Source: Rubrivivax sp. (GTDB taxonomy: Bacteria; Pseudomonadota; Gammaproteobacteria; Burkholderiales; Burkholderiaceae_C). Taken from it: a stretch of 52,496 nt of DNA. The stretch spans positions 1 to 52,496 of the forward strand of contig JAJTGU010000059.1 of assembly GCA_021297985.1 (NCBI GenBank), given 5' to 3'. Positions 43,456-51,641 of the stretch are shown here, in pieces; the first letter of the stretch is position 1; every line of letters begins with the position of its first letter. The notes beneath the pieces are model-generated. The model worked only from the letters and a program-made list of their open reading frames with translations, made no database searches and had not been told where the DNA came from. The translations under genes were made by a program, and so were the position numbers.

Positions 43456-43475
43456 GGTCCCCCGAGGGAGGGACC
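43456..43475 (-). terminator. Possible terminator after smpB
   Basis: Inverted repeat GGTCCC (43456-43461) and GGGACC (43470-43475) with an eight-base loop, immediately after the smpB stop. Downstream on the minus strand comes a pyrimidine-rich stretch but no clean T run, so the assignment is tentative. It also lies in the 136-base promoter region of the caspase operon, which starts at 43340. Confidence 0.35.
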
Positions 43476-43476
43476 C

Positions 43477-43962
43477 TCAGCTGCCGCTGGCGGGCGTCCG
43501 CGTGACCTTGTGCCGCATCAGGCGCTGCTTCTCGCGGTCCCAGTCGCGCTGCCTTTCGGTGTCGCGCTTGTCGTGCTGGGCCTTGCCCTTCGCCAACGCG
43601 ATCTCGGCCTTCACGAGGCCACCCTTGTAGTGCAGGTTCAGCGGCACGAGCGTGAAGCCCTTCTGCTCGACCTTGCCGATCAGTCGCCGGATCTCGTCCT
43701 TCTTCATCAGCAGCTTCTTGGTCCGGTCGGCTTCCGGGGACACGTGGGTGCTGGCACTGCGCAGCGCATTGATGCGGCAGCCGATGAGGTAAAGCTCGCC
43801 GCCCTTGATCAGCACGTAGCCGTCGGTCAACTGGACCTGGCCTGCGCGGATCGCCTTGACCTCCCAGCCGGCAAGCACCATGCCGGCTTCGTACTGCTCC
43901 TCCACGTGGTATTCGTATCGGGCGCGTCGGTTCTCGGCGATGTGGGAGCTTGTCTTGTTCAT
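43477..43962 (-). CDS. smpB: SsrA-binding protein SmpB
   Basis: 161-residue SmpB. With tmRNA it rescues ribosomes stalled on broken messages. The characteristic [39 protein letters not shown] and the C-terminal basic tail ([19 protein letters not shown]) that mimics the tRNA anticodon arm are all visible. Length and sequence are normal. It diverges from ratA with 51 bases between the starts, an arrangement found in many betaproteobacteria. tmRNA itself is not in this window. Confidence 0.97.
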   Translation of the reverse strand: MNKTSSHIAENRRARYEYHVEEQYEAGMVLAGWEVKAIRAGQVQLTDGYVLIKGGELYLIGCRINALRSASTHVSPEADRTKKLLMKKDEIRRLIGKVEQKGFTLVPLNLHYKGGLVKAEIALAKGKAQHDKRDTERQRDWDREKQRLMRHKVTRTPASGS

Positions 43963-43996
43963 GGCGGGCCCGTGGGGGAGGGGGCAGGGCCGCTCC

Positions 43997-44002
43997 TACA
44001 AT
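43997..44002 (+). promoter_or_regulatory. Possible -10 element for ratA-rnfH
   Basis: TACAAT, five of six bases of the sigma-70 -10 consensus, 12 bases before the ratA ATG at 44014. No good -35 is visible at 16-18 bases. If used, the leader would be only a few bases long, making the message almost leaderless. Low confidence. Confidence 0.3.
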
Positions 44003-44013
44003 GACTGGATTCT

Positions 44014-44466
44014 ATGAAGCACGTACGGCGCTCGGTTCTGCTGTGGTACTCGCCGGCAGAGATGTCCGGACTGGTTCGCGACGTGCCGTCCTACCCCGAG
44101 TTCCTGCCCTGGTGCGACAGCGCCAGCGTGCTTGAGCGGCACGAGGACGGCGTGACGGCGCGACTCGGCCTGGCGTACATGGGGGTCAGGCACGCCTTCA
44201 CCACCCGCAATGTCCACGACGGTGACCGTGCCGTCGCGGTCCAACTGGTCGACGGACCGTTTTCGAAGCTCGACGGCACCTGGCTGTTCCACCCCTTGGG
44301 CCGCCCGGGCAGCGAGCAGCAGGCCTGCAAGATCGAGTTCGACCTGCGATACGCCTTCGCCAGCCCGACGCTCGAAGCCCTGGTCAGTCCGGTCTTCGAC
44401 AAGGTGGCGAATACGCTGGTCGATTCCTTCGTCTCGCGCGCCGAGGCGGTTTACGGTGCCCGCTGA
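44014..44466 (+). CDS. ratA: RatA / COQ10-like START-domain protein
   Basis: 150-residue single-domain protein of the polyketide cyclase/COQ10 START superfamily. It begins [20 protein letters not shown] and contains the signature [12 protein letters not shown] near 24-35, then [14 protein letters not shown] and [20 protein letters not shown]. In E. coli the homologue RatA was reported to block ribosome subunit joining; the same fold in COQ10 binds ubiquinone. The betaproteobacterial gene is always next to smpB and rnfH, as here, and a lipid/quinone role is at least as likely as a toxin role. It overlaps rnfH by 11 bases. Confidence 0.88.
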   Translation: MKHVRRSVLLWYSPAEMSGLVRDVPSYPEFLPWCDSASVLERHEDGVTARLGLAYMGVRHAFTTRNVHDGDRAVAVQLVDGPFSKLDGTWLFHPLGRPGSEQQACKIEFDLRYAFASPTLEALVSPVFDKVANTLVDSFVSRAEAVYGAR

Positions 44467-44791
44467 AGCCGTCCCGGGCCTGCGTGTCGAGGTGCTGTAC
44501 GGCGCTGGCCCGCATGTGCTGGACAGCACCGCGCTGGTCATGCCGGCCGGCAGCCAGGTCATCGATGCCGTGCGTGCCAGCGGCGTGTTGCAGCGGCATG
44601 GCCTGGCGGTGTCGGCGCTGCTGCTGGGCATCTGGAACCGCGGCGCGACGGCCGAGACCCCAGTGCGGGACGGCGACCGGGTCGAGATCTACCGGCCGCT
44701 GCAGGTCGACCCGAAAGAAGCCCGGCGCCAGCGTCACGCGCGCCAGATGCCACCGCGCCGCTTGCGCAAGGCAGCACCCGAGGCCGGCTGA
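44456..44791 (+). CDS. rnfH: RnfH family ubiquitin-like protein
   Basis: 111-residue RnfH/YfjF family protein with a beta-grasp (ubiquitin-like) fold. Seen: [74 protein letters not shown]. The C-terminus is basic ([14 protein letters not shown]). The start is GTG at 44456, inside the 3' end of ratA in another frame; ATG starts further upstream would bury most of ratA. The overlap indicates coupling with ratA. The biochemical function of RnfH is not established even where it is well studied. Confidence 0.88.
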   Translation: MPAEAVPGLRVEVLYGAGPHVLDSTALVMPAGSQVIDAVRASGVLQRHGLAVSALLLGIWNRGATAETPVRDGDRVEIYRPLQVDPKEARRQRHARQMPPRRLRKAAPEAG

Positions 44792-44837
44792 AACCGGTCA
44801 ACGGCCCGGTGTCCGCCGGTGCCGTCCGGTGGGCCGA

Positions 44838-45368
44838 TCAGCGGCAGTCGTTGGCGATCACGTCGCGGGCGCGTGCCACCTCGGCGGCGCGGCCTGCGTC
44901 GTCGACGAACTCCTGCTCGCCGCGCTCATTGGTGCGGACCAGCCGCGTGCCGGACTGCAGCGTCGCCAGGCTGCTGCGCGCGCGGCGGCAGTTTTCGGCT
45001 CGTGCGGCAACCGCCTTTTCGTCTTCCGCTCTGGCCTTGGCGTCGGCGGCAGCCTTCTCGGCCTGCTTGCGGGCTTCGACCTCGCGTTCCAGTGCCGTGG
45101 GGGTCCGGGTCGCCGCTGCGCCGGTCCCGGCCGGGGCGCTGGCCGCCGAAGTGGCTGGCGCCACGGCCACGCCACGCCGGGGGTCGGTCGGTGCCGGACG
45201 CTGCAGGATGTCCTTGGCTGCGATGTCGCGCGGGGGTGGCCGGTCGCTCGCGGTGACGCGGCCCTCGGCGTCACGCCACATCCACTGCGCTTGCGCGGGC
45301 AGGGCAAAGGCCGCCAGCAAGGCGGCCGCCGTGCACAGGCCGAGGACTTGGGAGGACAGGCGCAACAT
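44838..45368 (-). CDS. Secreted DUF4124 domain protein
   Basis: 176-residue exported protein. A signal peptide ([18 protein letters not shown] ... ALPAQAQ) is followed immediately by the DUF4124 core [19 protein letters not shown] (about 28-50). An Ala/Pro-rich linker precedes a long charged coiled-coil-like segment (about 90-135, [20 protein letters not shown]). The C-terminus has a two-cysteine region ([20 protein letters not shown], ending VIANDCR) that could form a disulfide. The start is the ATG at 45368; ATGs at 45380 and 45395 are alternatives. It is convergent with rnfH and divergent from guaB. Such DUF4124 proteins are common in Burkholderiales and have no defined function. Confidence 0.82.
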   Translation of the reverse strand: MLRLSSQVLGLCTAAALLAAFALPAQAQWMWRDAEGRVTASDRPPPRDIAAKDILQRPAPTDPRRGVAVAPATSAASAPAGTGAAATRTPTALEREVEARKQAEKAAADAKARAEDEKAVAARAENCRRARSSLATLQSGTRLVRTNERGEQEFVDDAGRAAEVARARDVIANDCR

Positions 45369-45429
45369 GGGGCTGGGCATGGGGACTGGCGGCATCAGTG
45401 CAGCTGGGTTGCGGCAGGGGAGTGGCGCA

Positions 45430-45457
45430 GCTTGGAGTGTAGGGCGGTCTCTATAAT
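45430..45457 (+). promoter_or_regulatory. Likely guaB promoter
   Basis: A perfect -10 hexamer TATAAT at 45452-45457, within CTATAATTTGG, about 29 bases before the guaB ATG. Upstream at 16-17 bases lies GCTTGG/AGCTTG (about 45430), a weak -35. In this GC-rich genome such an exact -10 in the guaB leader is unlikely to be chance. Confidence 0.6.
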
Positions 45458-45485
45458 TTGGTTTTGCGTCTGGAGCTCCATGGTC

Positions 45486-46955
45486 ATGCGCCTCCTTGGC
45501 AAGGCCCTCACCTTCGACGACGTGTTGCTGGTTCCTGCGTTCTCTCAGGTCCTCCCTCGCGACACCGACCTCGCCACCCGCCTCACGCGCCGGATTGCGC
45601 TGAACCTGCCGCTCGTGTCGGCGGCAATGGACACCGTCACCGAAGCCCGACTGGCGATCGCCATCGCCCAGGAAGGTGGCATCGGCATCGTCCACAAGAA
45701 CCTCACGCCCGCGCAGCAGGCGGCCGAAGTCGCGCGGGTCAAGCGCTACGAGTCCGGCGTGCTTCGCGACCCGATCGTGGTCGGTCCGATGACCACCGTT
45801 CGCGAGGTCATCGCGCTGACCCGGCAGCACGGGTTCTCAGGCTTTCCGGTGGTCGAGGGCGAACAGGTCGTCGGCATCGTCACCAATCGCGACCTGCGCT
45901 TCGAGGAGCGGCTGGACGTTCCGGTCCGCGACGTGATGACGACCCGCGAGCGGCTGGTCTGGGTCCGTGAGGGTGCCAGTCTCGAAGAGGGCAAGGCCTT
46001 GATGCATCGCCACAAGCTCGAGCGCGTGCTGGTGCTCGGCGATCACTTCGAGCTGCGCGGCCTGATGACGGTCAAGGACATCACCAAGCAGACCGACTTC
46101 CCGAATGCGGCGCGAGACTCCCAGGGCAAGCTGCGCGTCGGCGCCGCCGTCGGTGTGGGCGACGGCACTGAAGAGCGCGTCGAGCGTCTGGCCCGTGCCG
46201 GTGTGGATGTCATCGTCGTCGACACCGCACACGGCCACAGCGCCGGGGTGATCGACCGGGTGCGCTGGGTCAAGCGCCACTACCCGCAGATCGATGTCAT
46301 CGGCGGCAACAGCGCCACCGGTGCCGCCGCACTGGCGCTGGCCGAGGCCGGCGCCGACGCGGTGAAGGTCGGCATCGGCCCGGGCTCGATCTGCACCACC
46401 CGGATCGTCACCGGCGTCGGCGTGCCGCAGATCATGGCCATCGACAGCGTGGCCCGTGCGCTGGCCGGCTCCGGCGTGCCCGTGATCGCCGATGGCGGCA
46501 TCCGCTACTCGGGCGACGTCGCCAAGGCCATCGTCGCCGGCGCCGACTGCGTCATGATGGGCTCGGCCTTCGCCGGCACCGAAGAAGCGCCGGGCGAAGT
46601 CATCCTTTACCAGGGCCGGAGCTACAAGAGCTACCGCGGCATGGGCTCGATCGGCGCGATGCAGAAGGGCTCGGCCGACCGCTACTTCCAGGACAACGCG
46701 GCCAACAACCCCAACACCACCAAGCTCGTGCCCGAGGGCATCGAGGGCCAGGTGCCGTACAAGGGCTCGGTGGTGGGCATCGTGTTCCAGATGGCGGGTG
46801 GGTTGCGGGCGTCGATGCACTACTGCGGTTGCACCAGCATCGCGGAGATGCAGACGCGGGCCGAGTTCGTCGAGATCACCTCGGCCGGTGTTCGTGAGAG
46901 CCACGTCCACGACGTGCAGATCACGAAAGAGGCGCCGAACTACCGCATGGAATGA
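45486..46955 (+). CDS. guaB: IMP dehydrogenase
   Basis: 489-residue GuaB, which oxidises IMP to XMP with NAD in guanine nucleotide synthesis. The N-terminus [20 protein letters not shown] is canonical. Two CBS domains (about 93-205, including [13 protein letters not shown] and [13 protein letters not shown]) are inserted in the barrel. The catalytic loop [18 protein letters not shown] places Cys303, and the flap is [20 protein letters not shown] chose the ATG at 45486 because it gives the normal N-terminus; an ATG at 45480 would add only MV. The stop overlaps the start of the MFS gene (ATGA), so that gene is cotranslated. Confidence 0.98.
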   Translation: MRLLGKALTFDDVLLVPAFSQVLPRDTDLATRLTRRIALNLPLVSAAMDTVTEARLAIAIAQEGGIGIVHKNLTPAQQAAEVARVKRYESGVLRDPIVVGPMTTVREVIALTRQHGFSGFPVVEGEQVVGIVTNRDLRFEERLDVPVRDVMTTRERLVWVREGASLEEGKALMHRHKLERVLVLGDHFELRGLMTVKDITKQTDFPNAARDSQGKLRVGAAVGVGDGTEERVERLARAGVDVIVVDTAHGHSAGVIDRVRWVKRHYPQIDVIGGNSATGAAALALAEAGADAVKVGIGPGSICTTRIVTGVGVPQIMAIDSVARALAGSGVPVIADGGIRYSGDVAKAIVAGADCVMMGSAFAGTEEAPGEVILYQGRSYKSYRGMGSIGAMQKGSADRYFQDNAANNPNTTKLVPEGIEGQVPYKGSVVGIVFQMAGGLRASMHYCGCTSIAEMQTRAEFVEITSAGVRESHVHDVQITKEAPNYRME

Positions 46956-48214
46956 ACCTGCCCAGCCCCGGGGCCGCCGTGCCGCGCCAAGCGGCCATGC
47001 CGTTCATCCTGATCACGGTGCTGATCGACATGCTGTCGGTCGGCCTGATCGTGCCCGTGCTGCCAGCGCTCGTGGGCAAGTTCAGCGTCGACTCGTCCGA
47101 CCAGGCGCATTGGGTCGGCGTTATCTTCGTCACCTTCAGCCTGGCGAGCTTCGTCTGCGCCCCGATACTGTCGGCCTTGTCCGATCGCTACGGTCGGCGA
47201 CCGCTGCTGCTGATCGGCTTCTGTGGCCTGGCGTTGAACTTCTTTGCGACCGCGCTGGCCACGTCGATCTGGATGTTGATCGCGTCGCGCATCATCGGCG
47301 GTGCGACACAAGCCAACGCCGCCGTGGCCCAGGCCTATGTCGCCGACATCACGCCGCCTGAAGAGCGCACCAAGCGCTTCGGCCTGCTCGGCGCGATGTT
47401 CGGCATCGGCTTCATCCTCGGCCCGGCGATGGGGGGGCTGCTCGGCGCCATCGACCTGCACCTGCCGTTTTATGCCGCCGGCACGCTGGCGCTGCTGAAC
47501 CTGGTCTATGGCTACTTCGTGCTGCCGGAGTCGCTGCCGCCCGAGAAGCGCCGTGCGGTGGCCTGGCGCCAGGCCAATCCGATAGCGTCGCTCAAGCAAC
47601 TGGCAAAGCTCAAGGGCGTCGGGATGCTCGTCGGTGTGCTGGCGTGTGCGGGCCTGGCGCAGTACACGCTCTACACGATCTGGGTGCTCTACAACACCTA
47701 CCGCTTCGGCTGGGGGCCGGCCGAAAACGGGGCTTCGCTCTTTGCGGTCGGCATCGTCTCGGCGCTGGTGCAGGGTGTGTTGCTCGGTCGACTGCTCCAG
47801 CGCTTCACGCGGGAGCGGCTGGTGCTGTGGGGGCTGGTGTCGTCGGGCACGGCCTACCTGCTCTGGGGTCTGGCAACCGCGGGCTGGATGATGTACGCGG
47901 TGATCTTCGCGAACATCCTGGGCGGCGTCGTGGCGGCATCGCTGCAGGGCATCGTCTCCAGTGCTGCCGATGCGCGTACCCAGGGCCAGACCATGGGCGC
48001 GGTCAGCGGACTGAACAGCCTGACGGCCGTGGTGGGCCCGATGCTGGCGGCGCCACTGATGGGCATGGTGTCGCATCTGCCGCGCGACGACTGGCGCGTC
48101 GGAACGCCGTATTTCTTCGGCGCGACATTGCTGGCACTGGCCTGGCTGATGGCCTGGCTGCACTTCCGACGCGCCGCGCCCACCGGCGGCACGGCGTCGG
48201 CACCCTCGGTCTGA
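46952..48214 (+). CDS. MFS transporter, TCR/Tet-like
   Basis: 420-residue major facilitator with 12 predicted spans. It resembles the TetA/Bcr drug-efflux type: [18 protein letters not shown] in span 1, motif A in [12 protein letters not shown] (about 70-81), motif C-like [13 protein letters not shown] in span 5. A second motif A-like site is not obvious. It starts inside the guaB stop (ATGA) and ends 13 bases before guaA, so it sits in a guaB-MFS-guaA operon. This placement is unusual enough to suggest a link to nucleobase/nucleoside or purine-analogue export, but the family gives no direct proof. Confidence 0.88.
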   Translation: MNLPSPGAAVPRQAAMPFILITVLIDMLSVGLIVPVLPALVGKFSVDSSDQAHWVGVIFVTFSLASFVCAPILSALSDRYGRRPLLLIGFCGLALNFFATALATSIWMLIASRIIGGATQANAAVAQAYVADITPPEERTKRFGLLGAMFGIGFILGPAMGGLLGAIDLHLPFYAAGTLALLNLVYGYFVLPESLPPEKRRAVAWRQANPIASLKQLAKLKGVGMLVGVLACAGLAQYTLYTIWVLYNTYRFGWGPAENGASLFAVGIVSALVQGVLLGRLLQRFTRERLVLWGLVSSGTAYLLWGLATAGWMMYAVIFANILGGVVAASLQGIVSSAADARTQGQTMGAVSGLNSLTAVVGPMLAAPLMGMVSHLPRDDWRVGTPYFFGATLLALAWLMAWLHFRRAAPTGGTASAPSV

Positions 48215-48227
48215 TCGACGAGCCTTC

Positions 48228-49814
48228 ATGAACCACGACAAGATCCTGATCCTCGACTTCGGCTCGCAAGTCACGCAACTGATCGCGCGCCGCATCCGCG
48301 AGGCGCATGTTTACTGCGAGATCCACCCCAACGACGTCGGCGACGACTTCGTGAGGGCCTTCGCGCCCAAGGCCATCATCCTGAGCGGCAGCCACGCCAG
48401 CACCTACGAAGAACACGACCTGCGCGCCCCGCAGGCGGTGTGGGACCTGGGCGTGCCGGTGCTGGGCATCTGCTACGGCATGTTCACGATGGCGGTACAG
48501 CAGGGCGGGCAGGTCGAGGCCAGCACGCACCGCGAGTTCGGCTACGCCGAGGTGCGCGCGCATGGGCACACACGCCTGCTGCGCGACATCCAGGACTTCG
48601 CCACACCCGAGGGCCACGGCATGCTCAAGGTCTGGATGAGCCATGGCGACAAGGTCACCGCGCTGCCGCCGGGCTTCAAGCTCATGGCCAGCACACCCAG
48701 TTGCCCGATCGCCGGCATGGCCGACGAGACACGCGGCTATTACGGCGTGCAGTTCCATCCCGAGGTCACGCACACGGTGCAGGGCAAGGCCTTGCTCGAG
48801 CGCTTCGTGCTCGACATCGCTGGCGCGCGGCCCGACTGGGTGATGCGCGACCACGTCGCGGAAGCCGTGCAGCGCATCCGCGACCAGGTCGGCAGCGAAG
48901 AGGTGATCCTGGGGCTCTCCGGCGGCGTCGACTCCAGCGTCGCCGCGGCCTTGATCCACCGCGCCATCGGCGATCAGCTGACCTGTGTCTTCGTCGACCA
49001 CGGCCTGCTGCGCCTGAACGAGGCGCAGATGGTGATGAACATGTTCGTCGGCCGCCTGCAGGCCAAGGTGGTTCACGTCGATGCAAGCGCGCAGTTCCTC
49101 GGTCACCTCAAGGGCGTGACCGACCCCGAGGCCAAGCGCAAGATCATCGGCCGCGAGTTCGTCGAGGTCTTCCAGTCGGAGGCCAAGAAGCTGCAGAACG
49201 CGAAGTGGCTGGCCCAGGGCACGATCTACCCCGACGTCATCGAAAGCGGCGGCGCCAAGACCAAGAAGGCGACCACGATCAAGAGCCACCACAACGTCGG
49301 CGGGCTGCCCGAGACGCTGGGCCTGAAGCTGCTGGAGCCTCTGCGCGACCTGTTCAAGGACGAGGTGCGCGAGCTTGGCGTCGTCCTGGGCCTGCCGCCC
49401 GAGATGGTCTACCGCCATCCCTTCCCGGGCCCGGGCCTGGGTGTGCGCATCCTGGGCGAGGTCAGGCCCGAGTTCGCCGCGCTGCTTCAGCGCGCCGACG
49501 CGATCTTCATCGACGAGCTTCGCGCCTTCAAGGACGAGGCGACGGGCAAGAGCTGGTACGACCTGACGAGCCAGGCCTTTGCCGTGTTCCTGCCCGTCAG
49601 GAGCGTGGGCGTGATGGGCGACGGCAGGACCTACGAACACGTTGTGGCCCTGCGCGCCGTGACCACCAGCGACTTCATGACGGCCGACTGGGCCGAGCTG
49701 CCCTATGCGCTGCTCAAGAAGGTCTCCAGCCGGATCATCAACGAGGTGCGCGGTATCAACCGCGTCACCTATGACGTGAGCAGCAAACCGCCGGCGACGA
49801 TCGAGTGGGAATGA
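48228..49814 (+). CDS. guaA: GMP synthase (glutamine-hydrolysing)
   Basis: 528-residue GuaA, making GMP from XMP with glutamine and ATP. The class I amidotransferase domain (about 1-200) has [12 protein letters not shown], the nucleophile Cys82 in GICYGM, and FHPEVTHT with its His/Glu. The ATP-pyrophosphatase domain carries the P-loop [13 protein letters not shown] (near 225-237), and the dimerisation domain ends in PPATIEWE. In GICYGM the next residue is Phe (FTMAVQQGG) where many GuaA proteins have Gln; I do not know if it matters. Last gene of the guaB-MFS-guaA run. Confidence 0.97.
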   Translation: MNHDKILILDFGSQVTQLIARRIREAHVYCEIHPNDVGDDFVRAFAPKAIILSGSHASTYEEHDLRAPQAVWDLGVPVLGICYGMFTMAVQQGGQVEASTHREFGYAEVRAHGHTRLLRDIQDFATPEGHGMLKVWMSHGDKVTALPPGFKLMASTPSCPIAGMADETRGYYGVQFHPEVTHTVQGKALLERFVLDIAGARPDWVMRDHVAEAVQRIRDQVGSEEVILGLSGGVDSSVAAALIHRAIGDQLTCVFVDHGLLRLNEAQMVMNMFVGRLQAKVVHVDASAQFLGHLKGVTDPEAKRKIIGREFVEVFQSEAKKLQNAKWLAQGTIYPDVIESGGAKTKKATTIKSHHNVGGLPETLGLKLLEPLRDLFKDEVRELGVVLGLPPEMVYRHPFPGPGLGVRILGEVRPEFAALLQRADAIFIDELRAFKDEATGKSWYDLTSQAFAVFLPVRSVGVMGDGRTYEHVVALRAVTTSDFMTADWAELPYALLKKVSSRIINEVRGINRVTYDVSSKPPATIEWE

Positions 49815-50170
49815 CGGGCGGAAAAATGCTATATAAATCAATGAGTTGCAAGTATCATTGATGACGTGCGGGAGTCGTCAATGGCGGTAGTGCCGAAGGC
49901 GCCGCCTAGCGCTTTCCCACTTCCAGGTGTCAATTCAGAGGCCCGCTTGTCGGTATCGGTGACGGTAGAGCGGGATGGGGGCAAGGGCATGCGATGGTTT
50001 GGCCGTCATGGCCTGCCGGGTCTCGTGAGTTGTGGTTAGCAGGCGGCCGGCTCAGCGGCTGGCACTGGTGCAGAGAACAGGGCGGTCGCTTGCTCGCTCG
50101 TGCCATGGGTGATGATGAGCGGCGGCCGTCGTTTCCGGCGCAGTCCGGGCGATGGACAGGCCGATTCCAG

Positions 50171-50184
50171 TTGACCCAAATCAA
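50171..50184. promoter_or_regulatory. FNR/Anr-type binding site
   Basis: TTGACCCAAATCAA matches the FNR/Anr consensus TTGAT-N4-ATCAA with a single mismatch (C for T at position 5). It lies 153 bases before the narK start. If it acts as a class II site (centre at -41.5) the transcript would start near 50219. Anaerobic induction of narK by FNR-type regulators is known in many nitrate-respiring bacteria. Confidence 0.65.
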
Positions 50185-50208
50185 GGTCTGAACCAAAGGC
50201 CCGCAGCG

Positions 50209-50224
50209 TAGTTCTTCAGAACTA
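50209..50224. promoter_or_regulatory. NarL/NarP-like 7-2-7 palindrome
   Basis: TAGTTCTTCAGAACTA: two seven-base arms (TAGTTCT and AGAACTA) separated by two bases. The NarL/NarP consensus is two heptamers TACYYMT arranged 7-2-7; each arm here matches at six of seven positions. It is 32 bases downstream of the FNR-type box (centre to centre about 39) and 113 bases before the narK start. A nitrate-responsive site upstream of a nitrate transporter is expected. No narL gene is in the window. Confidence 0.5.
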
Positions 50225-50337
50225 TGTGCCCGCCACAGCCCATCGTTCTTCTGCCGCGCCCTGCATAGCCACCGTGCGGATGTTCGCGGGGGCGCTCCGA
50301 GCGGACAGTCTCGTCACACCCAAGACGAGTCCGCTCC

Positions 50338-51621
50338 ATGACCACCCAAGCAATCCCCATCCCACGCCAGGCGTGGTCCGTGCTCATCGTCAGCACCATC
50401 GCCTTCACCGTGTGCTTCATGGTGTGGATGATGTTCGGCGTCATCGGCATTCCGCTGAAGAAGACTCTGGGACTGAACGCCACGGAGTTCGGTCTGTTGA
50501 CCGCCACACCGGTACTGACTGGCTCGCTCATCCGCGTGCCACTGGGCATCTGGACCGACCGCTACGGCGGCCGCATCGTGATGACGCTGCTGATGGCCGC
50601 CACCGTGCCGGCCATCTGGCTGATGAGCTACGCCACCGCCTATTGGCACTTCCTGGTCATCGGCCTGTTCGTGGGCCTGGCCGGCGGTTCGTTCTCGGTC
50701 GGCACCCCCTACGTGGCGCGCTGGTTCCCCAAGAGCCGACAAGGCATGGCGATGGGTGTGTATGGCGCCGGCAACTCCGGCTCGGCGGTCAACAAGTTCG
50801 CAGCGCCCGTGCTGCTGGCCATCGGCGGCTGGACGCTGGTGCCGCAGGTGTATGCCGCGGTGATGCTGGGCACAGTCATCCTGTTCTGGTTCGGCAGCAG
50901 CAGTGACCCGAAGCACCTGGTGCCGTCGAACGTGAAGTTCAGCGACCAACTGAAGATGCTCAAGGATCCGAAGGTGCTGAAGTACTGCCAGTACTACAGC
51001 ATCGTCTTCGGCGGCTACGTGGCGCTTGCGCTGTGGATGGTGCAGTACTACGTGGGTGAGTTCGGCCTGTCGATCCAGACTGCCGCGTTGCTGGCCGCGT
51101 GCTTCTCGCTGCCGGGTGGCGTGCTGCGCGCCTTCGGCGGCATCTTGTCCGACAAGTATGGCGCTCACCAGGTCACCTGGTGGGTGCTGTGGGTCAGCTG
51201 GGTGTGCCTGTTCCTGCTGAGCTACCCGCAGACCGACTTCACGGTGGTGACCGTCAACGGCCCCCGCACGTTTCACATCGGCCTGAACGTCTACCTCTTC
51301 ACCGCGCTGATGTTCATCCTGGGCATCGCCTGGGCCTTCGGCAAGGCCAGCGTCTTCAAGTACATCGGCAACGACTACCCCGAAAACATCGGCACCGTCA
51401 GCGGCATCGTCGGCCTTGCAGGCGGCCTCGGGGGCTTCGTGCTGCCGATCCTGTTCGGGGCGTTGATGGACCTGACCGGCATCCGTTCAAGCGCCTTCAT
51501 GTTGATGTACGGCGTGGTCTGGGTCTCTCTGATCTGGATGTACTGGACCGAAGTGCGCAAGACCGAAATGATGGGCACGAACGCACCGGCGTCGCCCTTG
51601 TCGCGCAGCTTCGCGCGCTGA
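50338..51621 (+). CDS. narK: Nitrate/nitrite transporter, NarK family (first copy)
   Basis: 427-residue MFS protein of the nitrate/nitrite porter family with 12 spans. Nitrate-signature stretches: GLAGGSFSVGTPYVARWFP near 117-135 and GLAGGLGGFVLPILFGALM near 361-380; the Arg in RVPLGIWTDRYGGR is also typical. It imports nitrate (H+ symport, NarK1-like) or exchanges nitrate for nitrite (NarK2-like); the two cannot be separated safely by eye. The ATG at 50338 is 20 bases before a second narK gene's partner arrangement downstream: the stop is followed by a 20-base gap to the next gene. It likely lies under the FNR and NarL-type sites upstream. Confidence 0.93.
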   Translation: MTTQAIPIPRQAWSVLIVSTIAFTVCFMVWMMFGVIGIPLKKTLGLNATEFGLLTATPVLTGSLIRVPLGIWTDRYGGRIVMTLLMAATVPAIWLMSYATAYWHFLVIGLFVGLAGGSFSVGTPYVARWFPKSRQGMAMGVYGAGNSGSAVNKFAAPVLLAIGGWTLVPQVYAAVMLGTVILFWFGSSSDPKHLVPSNVKFSDQLKMLKDPKVLKYCQYYSIVFGGYVALALWMVQYYVGEFGLSIQTAALLAACFSLPGGVLRAFGGILSDKYGAHQVTWWVLWVSWVCLFLLSYPQTDFTVVTVNGPRTFHIGLNVYLFTALMFILGIAWAFGKASVFKYIGNDYPENIGTVSGIVGLAGGLGGFVLPILFGALMDLTGIRSSAFMLMYGVVWVSLIWMYWTEVRKTEMMGTNAPASPLSRSFAR

Positions 51622-51641
51622 AAGTTCAAGGAGAAGATGCC

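Larger units (their letters stand above)
49815..50337. other. Intergenic region before narK with no recognisable gene
   Basis: 523 bases between guaA and narK. Near its left end is an AT-rich patch (about 49821-49862), unusual for this genome. It contains the inverted repeat ATCAATGA (49837-49844) and TCATTGAT (49855-49862) with a 10-base loop and no T run behind it. The right part holds the FNR-type and NarL-type sites listed separately. Short open frames are present on both strands but show no family features and I do not call them. I see no RNA gene here. Confidence 0.5.

Noticed and set aside
44014-44466. RatA as a toxin of a toxin-antitoxin pair with RnfH
   Set aside because: Conserved next to smpB in betaproteobacteria and with the COQ10 lipid-binding fold, so I do not assign toxin function from sequence alone.
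49930-50196. Small minus-strand frame in the guaA-narK gap
   Set aside because: Pro/Ser/Arg-rich with no family features, and it crosses the FNR-type site; looks like chance in GC-rich DNA.
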